Of a DNA stretch of 11,495 nt, positions 6,576 to 11,495 are shown in pieces (the first letter of the stretch is position 1; every line of letters starts with the position of its first letter). Both the position numbers and the translations under genes were made by a program. The notes under the pieces are model-generated. The model saw nothing but the letters and a program-made list of their open reading frames with translations. It did no database searches and was not told the origin of the DNA. Source of the DNA: Acidobacteriaceae bacterium (GTDB taxonomy: Bacteria; Acidobacteriota; Terriglobia; Terriglobales; Acidobacteriaceae); the NCBI GenBank assembly GCA_003167305.1, contig PMTP01000184.1, positions 1 to 11,495 of the forward strand, in the 5' to 3' direction.

Positions 6576-8519
6576 TTATCTCGGATCGATGCTTCGCGCT
6601 CCGGACTCCGTCCCACCATCCGCGAACGGTCCCGGCATTCTGTCACCGGTCACCGGCCGGCCGAAGAAGTCCGTGTCGATCCCCTTGTAGGCAGGGGCGC
6701 GTTTCACATCGCCCTTCACGCTCAGCGTCAGTTCCAGCTTGTCCGGGTCCAGAGCCGCCGTAATCTCCGCCATGGCTCCGTTCATGTCCCAGCCGTGCTC
6801 TTCGCGCCACGATTCCAGGTTGTGCCATTCCGCCGGCTCGGGAAACTTCACGCGCAGATACGGGGCGCCCCCGAACGGCGATGCTGCCGCCGGATATACG
6901 TTGCCATCGGCCTCGTTGCGTGCGTTGTTGAACTCAATCGCCGAGCGGCCAATCTTGAAGAAGACGTTATCATGCACCATCAGATTGTGCACATCGTTGG
7001 TGTGACCGCCGACCGGCCTGGGCCCGTTGATGCCCGAGACTGTGTCGACGCACACCTCGGTGCAATCGAGAAACAGATTGTAGGCAACAATCACGTTGTT
7101 GGTGTCGCGAATGAGGATGCCGCCGGATAGGTGATCGAAGATGTTGTTGTCGATCTCGTTCAGCGCATTGCTGCCTTCAATGTGAATGGCATGGGGATTG
7201 ACATCGCCCGGAATATCGGCGAAGAGATTGCCGGTGATGCGCACGTTGGCGTTGCCGATGTCGAGCCAAATGCCGTTGGCGTGCCGGATATGCCGGACCA
7301 CGTTGTTGCGGAAGAGAAGATTGCGCGCATTATGCATCTTGGTCCCGCCGGACTCCGACATCATCGCCGCATCCTGCCAGCCGATCCACTCGAAGAGATT
7401 CTTTTCTACCAGCGTCGATTGCGGACCGCCAGTTCCCCCCAGGCCCTCGATTCCGCAGTAGCGGAAAGTGTTGCCGCGTATCACGTCGAAGCCTACCGGC
7501 TGCGGCGGCCGCGAGGCGCCCCAGTCCTCGTTGCCAATGTCGAGACCGACGCTGTTGGCCCACTCGAAGGTATTGTCTTCAAAGATGAAGTGATTGCCGC
7601 GGTTGACGGAGACCATCCCGCGCTGCGGCACCGGAAAGCCGTTGCCCGCATATTGGAATGTAATGCCCTTCACGCGGATATACGACTGGTAGCGCTGCGC
7701 CGGAGAAAAAATCTGCTCTTGCGTTGTGATTTCAATAACGTGCTTGGCGGGATCATCGTCATTGGCCAGGCGAATGTGCAGAGTCATGCCGTTGGTTTCG
7801 ATCCACACCTTGCCGGCTTCCGGTGAGAACTCCTTGAACAGAGGTTTCCAGTGCACCTCGGTGAAGTAATTCATCGACCGCGGCGACGGCCCGGCCAGCT
7901 CCATTGAGGTCTCCACCGGCTCCAGCGGCTTGCCGTCCACAAAGACCAGCCCGCGCCGCCGGAAGTAGGTCGCCATATTGTCCTCGGCATATCGGAGCCA
8001 CATATGATTGCCGAGTACGTTGTCCACTTCGAAGGGGTTGTAGCCATTGGGGAAGAGCGCCGGATCCAGGCGCAGCTCCCACGCCTTGACCGGCTTCTTC
8101 GTATCCGGATCGAAGCCAAAAATCCAGCCCTCGCTGGGCTTCCAGTCCTTCACCACTGCCGCGCCTTTCACCACCACCTTCGCGCTCGGCGCGGCTTCGT
8201 AGCTGATCATGGCCTCGGGGCCCGTTCCGCCGCGCGCCGGCCGGACGCACTCGCGGTAGACGCCCTCGGCAATGACGACGCGCTCGCCCGGCTGCAACAC
8301 CTGGGCCGCCGCGTTAATCGTGCGGAAGGGGCGCTCCTTGCTGCCCGGCCCTTTGTCATCGGCGTTCTTCGCTTGCCCATCCACGTAGTAGGTCTTCGAG
8401 AAGTGAAGCGCCTTCTCCCAGACCGGAAACTCCGTTCCGTTCGGAAGCATCGAATTCGACGCAAGCGCTGCCCCAGTCGCGAGCAACAAGATGAGAATAG
8501 GAGAAAAAGCGTTTTTCAT
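6576..8519 (-). CDS. secreted right-handed parallel beta-helix glycosidase, GH120 (beta-xylosidase)-like
   Basis: This 647-residue protein has a signal peptide at residues 1-21 (hydrophobic run, A-A-L-A-S). After it comes the entry of a parallel beta-helix (R-P-F-R-T-I-N-A-A-A, G-E-R-V-V-I-A-E-G-V-Y-R-E) and then many N-x-F/N-x-V coils from about 275 to 540. From memory, the order of segments follows GH120 beta-xylosidases such as Thermoanaerobacterium XylC. D420 in I-W-L-D lines up with that enzyme's nucleophile and E448 in H-I-E-G with its acid/base, the gap being 28 residues here against 23 there. The match to GH120 is from recalled sequence, and related beta-helix families such as GH141 (alpha-L-fucosidase/xylanase) remain possible. 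A hydrolytic role on xylose-type side chains or oligomers outside the cytoplasm is inferred. ATG 8519 follows AAGGAAGG with a 10-base gap. The tannase-family gene follows directly. Confidence 0.72.
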   Translation of the reverse strand: MKNAFSPILILLLATGAALASNSMLPNGTEFPVWEKALHFSKTYYVDGQAKNADDKGPGSKERPFRTINAAAQVLQPGERVVIAEGVYRECVRPARGGTGPEAMISYEAAPSAKVVVKGAAVVKDWKPSEGWIFGFDPDTKKPVKAWELRLDPALFPNGYNPFEVDNVLGNHMWLRYAEDNMATYFRRRGLVFVDGKPLEPVETSMELAGPSPRSMNYFTEVHWKPLFKEFSPEAGKVWIETNGMTLHIRLANDDDPAKHVIEITTQEQIFSPAQRYQSYIRVKGITFQYAGNGFPVPQRGMVSVNRGNHFIFEDNTFEWANSVGLDIGNEDWGASRPPQPVGFDVIRGNTFRYCGIEGLGGTGGPQSTLVEKNLFEWIGWQDAAMMSESGGTKMHNARNLLFRNNVVRHIRHANGIWLDIGNANVRITGNLFADIPGDVNPHAIHIEGSNALNEIDNNIFDHLSGGILIRDTNNVIVAYNLFLDCTEVCVDTVSGINGPRPVGGHTNDVHNLMVHDNVFFKIGRSAIEFNNARNEADGNVYPAAASPFGGAPYLRVKFPEPAEWHNLESWREEHGWDMNGAMAEITAALDPDKLELTLSVKGDVKRAPAYKGIDTDFFGRPVTGDRMPGPFADGGTESGARSIDPR

Positions 8520-8540
8520 CCTGTAATTACCTTCCTTCCG

Positions 8541-8562
8541 AAGCCGGTTTAAGGAACATGTT
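8541..8562. promoter_or_regulatory. candidate operator sites upstream of the GH120-like/tannase unit
   Basis: AAGCCGGTTT (8541-8550) is symmetrical around CCGG except for one G/T position and resembles the centre of many LacI-family operators of sugar-use genes. AACATGTT (8555-8562) is a perfect 8-base palindrome. They sit 22 and 36 bases upstream of the ATG, where a repressor would block transcription. No regulator gene is present in the window, so the assignment is tentative. Confidence 0.22.
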
Positions 8563-8827
8563 TCGGCTCAGGTTTTGAGTCGCGTCAATAGTGTAACGCT
8601 CTTTTTCTGCATATCGAGGGAGCGGACTTCGAAGAAGTGGCCGGCATTCCTGGCAACTCGCCGGTAATCGTCCGCAAACACGATGCAAAATGGCCGGTGG
8701 CGCGGCAGGCGCGCATCACTGATTTGTTGGAGCGTGTTTACCCCGCTGTCAACAGGGCAGACCACACGCTTACACTTCATCGTCCGCGCTGCACCGGATC
8801 TTCCCGGCGCTCAACAGCGAGCCGGCA

Positions 8828-8857
8828 TTGCAACCGTTATGCATTTGCCGGTAAACT
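8828..8857 (+). promoter_or_regulatory. possible promoter of tRNA-Ser
   Basis: TTGCAA (8828-8833) and TAAACT (8852-8857) are 18 bases apart. The first matches the -35 consensus in 5 of 6 bases and the second the -10 in 4 of 6. A start near 8864 would leave a leader of about 57 bases, which is usual for tRNA precursors. Confidence 0.25.
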
Positions 8858-8920
8858 GGAGGAAGGCTGGCGAGTATCGGGCACTCTGCGAGCCTTGATG
8901 ACAGAAAGCAGTGAAAACGC

Positions 8921-9012
8921 GGAGAGGTGGCAGAGCCCGGTTGAATGCACCTGACTCGAAATCAGACGTACTCGCAAGGGTACCGGGGGTTCGAATCCCT
9001 CCCTCTCCGCCA
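8921..9012 (+). tRNA. tRNA-Ser (anticodon CGA)
   Basis: This 92-base class II tRNA has a 7-bp acceptor stem (GGAGAGG at 8921-8927 with CCTCTCC at 9002-9008), discriminator G 9009 and an encoded CCA at 9010-9012. The anticodon loop CTCGAAA (8955-8961) gives anticodon CGA at 8957-8959, reading UCG codons. The T loop TTCGAAT is at 8990-8996 with its 5-bp stem (one G-U pair). A long variable arm with GTAC/GTAC arms around 8967-8983 is the serine hallmark. The outermost anticodon-stem position (8950 with 8966) is a C-A mismatch, the only irregularity. An antisense open frame over this gene is a known annotation artefact type and is not a gene. Confidence 0.96.
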
Positions 9013-9209
9013 TATAAACTCAATGAAATCAATCAAGTAAGTTCATATACCTAGCCAGAATACTGTCTGAAGCGGCCCTTTCACTCTGTGGAAAAGTGGC
9101 ACTTTAAGGCACCATATCGCACCATATACCAAACAAAAGTAGCACCAGAAGTGACACCACACCACTCCTTCCGTACTACTAACTTTTTGAAGCGCGTATC
9201 CTGTTGAAT
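9013..9209. repeat. tRNA-adjacent stretch with clustered GCACC-type direct repeats
   Basis: Directly after tRNA-Ser the DNA becomes richer in AT. GCACCATAT occurs twice (9109-9117 and 9119-9127) with a 10-bp period, and variants GGCAC (9098-9102), AGCACC (from 9141) and GACACC (from 9153) follow. Phased short repeats beside a tRNA 3' end resemble the arm-type integrase binding sites of integrated elements. No second copy of the tRNA 3' end is present in the window, so the boundary at the other side is unknown. Confidence 0.35.
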
Positions 9210-9671
9210 ATGGCCTTCTCTGTGAAGCAATTAATCAGCTCGGTTCAGGTTCTTCCGGTCACCGGATGTTGGGAATTCAGGGGATCTCGAAACGCCGACG
9301 GGTACGGCCGGATGTACTCCGGCGACAAGGAGCTAAAGGCCCACCGGGCTTTCTATGAGGCCTGTGAGGGGCCGGTCCCGGCTGGCATGTTCCTACAGCA
9401 TAACCTTCCGGCTGGCCAGTGTATCGGACACGCCTGCTGCAATCCCGACCATCAGCGAGTCAGCAACTCGCCCAAGGCCGCCCCGCCCGTCCAGGTAAAG
9501 GCTGCTCCTCCAGTGCAATTCAAGACGTGTCCAAAAGGCCATCCGATGACCCCAGAGAACACCGTGACCGAACAGCGCAATGGCCACCCCAAGGCCCGGT
9601 GCCGAACGTGTCGGCAAGAATCCTGGCGGAAGAACTCAGCCCGAAGGTCGGCAATGGGACTCCACTCCTGA
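9210..9671 (+). CDS. small HNH endonuclease-like protein with C-terminal zinc ribbon
   Basis: This 153-residue protein starts with G-C-W-E-F-R-G-S-R-N-A-D-G-Y-G-R and K-A-H-R-A-F-Y-E, the typical front of phage-type HNH_3 endonucleases. The core is H45, then H64 and C-C-N-P-D-H at 76-81. In many relatives a Cys follows the first core His; here it is Asn (H64-N65), with C71 nearby. A linker with a near-repeat (residues 89-96 and 97-104) joins this to a second module, C107-x2-G-H ending in C-R-T-C (131-134), a zinc-binding ribbon that often follows such domains. It probably nicks or cuts DNA and belongs to a mobile element or prophage. ATG 9210 is preferred over TTG 9204; no strong ribosome binding site is seen for either. 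It stands alone, with no terminase or capsid genes nearby. Whether it is still active is uncertain. Confidence 0.72.
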   Translation: MAFSVKQLISSVQVLPVTGCWEFRGSRNADGYGRMYSGDKELKAHRAFYEACEGPVPAGMFLQHNLPAGQCIGHACCNPDHQRVSNSPKAAPPVQVKAAPPVQFKTCPKGHPMTPENTVTEQRNGHPKARCRTCRQESWRKNSARRSAMGLHS

Positions 9672-10007
9672 GCGCAACACGGTCTACTGACCCGCATCGA
9701 GGAGGCTCAAGTTCCGGACAGCACCATCCGGGAATCGCCAAATTTCTGGATACTGCGGCGTTTTACCATTACCTATCTGCTTGAATACCTGTTTGTTATT
9801 GATTTCTTGGTTTCCCTCGGCTATAGTTTCCTCGGTTATTGTTGGCATTGCGGTTCTTATCGGGCAAAACGCCTTTTTGAAACTTTCACGGCATGGAAAA
9901 GATGTTGGTTTATAGGTTTGTGACCGGCGGCCACAATACGAGAATATTTATAGTTGATGCCGGGATTGAAGTTTCGCCCTGTCGTTCAAACGCGTTCATC
10001 CAAACGC
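9672..10007. other. 336-base stretch with probable element debris, no intact gene
   Basis: There is no supportable complete gene between the HNH-like stop and the cydB stop. Bases 9684-9731, in frame with but downstream of the HNH-like gene, translate to a segment (E-E-A-Q-V-P-D-S-T-I-R) that resembles the region before the last catalytic box of tyrosine recombinases; the catalytic box itself is not seen. A near-direct repeat TTTCCCTCGGCTAT / TTTCCTCGGTTAT lies at 9811-9824 and 9827-9839. The region 9780-9960 is visibly more AT-rich than the flanking genes. A weak 5-bp stem at 9992-10007 after cydB has no T-run. Confidence 0.35.
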
Positions 10008-11051
10008 TCAGTGCCCGTCCGAGTGCAGATCGACTTTGCCGCGGAACTTGCCGTAAACAAAGACGACGTAGCCGATGGCCAGCAGCATTCCGAAGCCCCA
10101 CCAGATCAGGCCGACAGCGAGAGTATGCGGGCCGGAGATGGCGCGGGTTAAGGTGATGTCGCGGTCCGCCCCGGTGGTAGCTGGCAGTAGCGTGGGATAC
10201 AGCCCCCAGCAGGCTCCAACCAGCATGAAGAACAGGTAAAGGCACGAAGACAGGAACGCCTTCACCGGCTGTGCCTTGCGATTGAAGAGCCAGATGCCGC
10301 CGAGCGACGCTACAACGCCGATGGGAACGATGAATGTTGCCGGGTAGTTGAAGTAATTGTTCAGGCTGACCGGGCGCACGGCGATGGTGGCAGCGAGACT
10401 GACCGCAGTGAGTGCGATCAGCACAAGCCAGAGTGGGGTGACGATACAGCGGGCGCGGTCTTCCAGTTCGCCAGAGGTTTTGATGGTGAGCCAGAGAGCG
10501 CCGTGGAGTGTGAGAGCAACGAGCGCCAGCAGACCGCCGATGACTGTGTACCAGTCGAGAATGCCGGGGTGAAGTCCGGGCTGCCAGTTGGTCCACAGAG
10601 GCAGAAAGAAGTAGCCATCGGCCTGGAGCGGAACGCCGCGCAGGACGTTGGCCAAAGCGGCGCCGAAGAAGATCGTCAGGAGGGCGCTCGATAAGCCGAA
10701 GACGCCGTCCAGCAGCGCGCGCCAGACGCCGACTTCGATGTGGTTGCGCAACTCGATGCTTATGCCGCGGAGGATCAGCAGCCAGAGCACGATCATGAGC
10801 GGCAGATAGAAGCCGCTGAAGGCAGAGGCGTAGAGCAGCGGAAATGCGAAATAGAGAGTGCCTCCGCCAGCCAGCAGCCAGACCTCATTGCCATCCCAAA
10901 CCGGGCCGATGCTGGCAAGTGTTGTGCGACGCTCAGTTTCATTACGGACCAGAAACAGGTGAAGCACACCTATGCCGAGATCGAAGCCATCGAGCACCAC
11001 ATAGCCAACGATCATTACAGCAACCATCCAGAACCAGATAAAACCCATCAT
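10008..11051 (-). CDS. cydB: cytochrome bd ubiquinol oxidase subunit II
   Basis: This 347-residue integral membrane protein is subunit II of cytochrome bd, a quinol:O2 oxidoreductase with high oxygen affinity. The family signature G-F-D-L-G-I-G near residue 22-28 and W-D-G-N-E-V-W-L at about 51-58 are intact, and several long hydrophobic helices follow along the whole length, somewhat shorter overall than the E. coli protein. The start is ATG 11051: GGAG lies 7 bases upstream on the minus strand, whereas the further TTG 11057 is too close to it. A second ATG at 11048 is less well spaced. It follows cydA by 43 bases on the same strand, so the two form an operon. No CydX-like small gene follows. 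The gene looks complete and functional. Confidence 0.95.
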   Translation of the reverse strand: MMGFIWFWMVAVMIVGYVVLDGFDLGIGVLHLFLVRNETERRTTLASIGPVWDGNEVWLLAGGGTLYFAFPLLYASAFSGFYLPLMIVLWLLILRGISIELRNHIEVGVWRALLDGVFGLSSALLTIFFGAALANVLRGVPLQADGYFFLPLWTNWQPGLHPGILDWYTVIGGLLALVALTLHGALWLTIKTSGELEDRARCIVTPLWLVLIALTAVSLAATIAVRPVSLNNYFNYPATFIVPIGVVASLGGIWLFNRKAQPVKAFLSSCLYLFFMLVGACWGLYPTLLPATTGADRDITLTRAISGPHTLAVGLIWWGFGMLLAIGYVVFVYGKFRGKVDLHSDGH

Positions 11052-11058
11052 GACCAAG

Positions 11059-11062
11059 CTCC
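11059..11062 (-). promoter_or_regulatory. ribosome binding site deciding the cydB start
   Basis: GGAG on the minus strand is 7 bases before ATG 11051 and only 1 base before TTG 11057, which excludes the TTG as the normal start. Confidence 0.6.
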
Positions 11063-11094
11063 AATTTTTCTCTCTTCAATGGCGGATGAAAACA

Positions 11095-11495
11095 TCAATC
11101 GGCATGAACCGCATCGGCAGCGATGGCCTCAGGCCCGTTGCTGATTTCGCGATAAATCAGAACGGTAAAGAGAATGCCCAGCAACAGGTACAGCCCCATA
11201 AAGCCAAGCAAGGTGAACAGTCCGTTGCTGGCGGAGACGGTATTCGAGTAGCCTTCGCTGGTGCGCATCAGGCCATAGATGAGCCAGGGCTGACGGCCCA
11301 GTTCGGCTGTCATCCAGCCCGCGGTATTGGCGATGTAAGGCAGTGGAAAGCTGAGCAGCAGCGCCCACAGCGCCCAGCGCGCTGTGTAAAGCCGCCTGCG
11401 CCAGAGCAAAAATGCGGAGACGATCATCAGCAGCGCAAACCAGGTTCCGAGGCCGGCCATGATGTGGTAGGCGTAAAAGAGCAGTGGTAGGGCGG
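11095..11495 (-). CDS. cydA: cytochrome bd ubiquinol oxidase subunit I, C-terminal part (N-terminus outside window)
   Basis: The frame is open from the window edge (first full codon at 11493-11491) to the stop at 11095-11097, giving about 132 residues of CydA, the heme-bearing subunit. The visible part starts A-L-P-L-L-F-Y-A-Y-H-I-M-A-G-L-G. The Met in I-M-A-G-L-G corresponds to the heme b558 ligand Met393 of E. coli CydA. Next come G-W-M-T-A-E-L-G-R-Q-P-W and L-M-R-T, conserved C-terminal elements on the periplasmic side, and then a last membrane helix (about L-F-T-L-L-G to V-L-I-Y-R-E). The ATG at 11460 inside this frame is an internal Met, not the start. The Q-loop and the other heme ligands lie outside the window, so the subtype cannot be judged. 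Confidence 0.93.
   Translation of the reverse strand, partial: ALPLLFYAYHIMAGLGTWFALLMIVSAFLLWRRRLYTARWALWALLLSFPLPYIANTAGWMTAELGRQPWLIYGLMRTSEGYSNTVSASNGLFTLLGFMGLYLLLGILFTVLIYREISNGPEAIAADAVHAD

Larger units (their letters stand above)
8520..8920. other. 401-base intergenic region with possible control sites, no convincing gene
   Basis: This stretch lies between the divergent GH120-like gene and tRNA-Ser. Short open frames on both strands have no ribosome binding site and no recognisable content. Next to the GH120-like start are a near-palindrome AAGCCGGTTT (8541-8550) and a perfect AACATGTT palindrome (8555-8562), which are candidate operator sites. A possible tRNA promoter lies at 8828-8857. 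Confidence 0.5.

Noticed and set aside
6078..7130. 350-codon plus-strand frame across the tannase and GH120-like genes
   Set aside because: Antisense shadow spanning two well-supported genes, with no recognisable domain.
8568..8780. 70-codon minus-strand frame upstream of the GH120-like gene
   Set aside because: No ribosome binding site or recognisable sequence; it occupies the likely control region of the operon.
8811..9032. 73-codon minus-strand frame containing G-G-E-G-G-I-R-T-P-G-T-L and ending A-L-P-P-L-R
   Set aside because: It is the antisense translation of tRNA-Ser. This peptide type is a well-known spurious protein in databases.
9419..9784. 121-codon plus-strand frame overlapping the HNH-like gene
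   Set aside because: Shadow in another frame; the HNH motifs and zinc ribbon lie in the 9210-9671 frame.
9910..9999. 29-codon minus-strand peptide after cydB, considered as CydX
   Set aside because: CydX has an N-terminal membrane helix starting right after the first residues; this peptide is polar at the front and matches nothing.
9992..10007. GCGTT/AACGC stem just after the cydB stop
   Set aside because: Only 5 bp and no T-run on the minus strand, too weak to call a terminator.

Overview
The window looks like chromosome from an acidobacterium, probably of the Terriglobia (Acidobacteriaceae) type. This is an inference from GC-rich coding, the mix of secreted plant-polysaccharide enzymes, a tannase/feruloyl-esterase family protein, a membrane diguanylate cyclase with an unusual extracytoplasmic region, and a cydAB pair. 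No marker gene fixes the taxonomy.

Layout. (1) 1-2324, plus strand: the 3' end of an alpha/beta-hydrolase esterase, then 24 bases later a complete Tat-exported GH127 (DUF1680) beta-L-arabinofuranosidase-type enzyme. (2) 2325-2515: a convergent intergenic region with a strong 9-bp-stem hairpin. (3) 2516-4693, minus: a 725-residue diguanylate cyclase with an intact GGDEF site, an intact RxxD inhibitory site and a periplasmic region that looks like a tandem duplication of two beta-rich modules. (4) 4959-8519, minus: a two-gene unit of a parallel beta-helix glycosidase-like protein resembling GH120 beta-xylosidases, followed by a tannase/feruloyl esterase family protein with the full CS-D-HC motif. 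(5) 8520-8920: no convincing gene. (6) 8921-9012, plus: tRNA-Ser(CGA) with encoded CCA. (7) 9013-10007: repeats, a small HNH endonuclease-like gene and decayed-looking AT-richer DNA, read here as a probable remnant of an element inserted at the tRNA gene. (8) 10008-11495, minus: cydB and the 3' end of cydA (cytochrome bd quinol oxidase).

How the genes fit together. The esterase, GH127, GH120-like and tannase/feruloyl esterase genes make a coherent set for removing arabinose, xylose and phenolic acyl groups from plant cell wall material outside the cytoplasm. The diguanylate cyclase between the two enzyme units could link an extracytoplasmic signal to c-di-GMP, but no regulatory link to the enzymes is visible. 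The cyd genes are housekeeping respiration and appear unrelated.

The items most worth a second look are the duplicated sensor region of the cyclase, the tRNA-Ser-linked remnant, and the GH120-like enzyme. I found no clear evidence of a wholly new multi-gene system.
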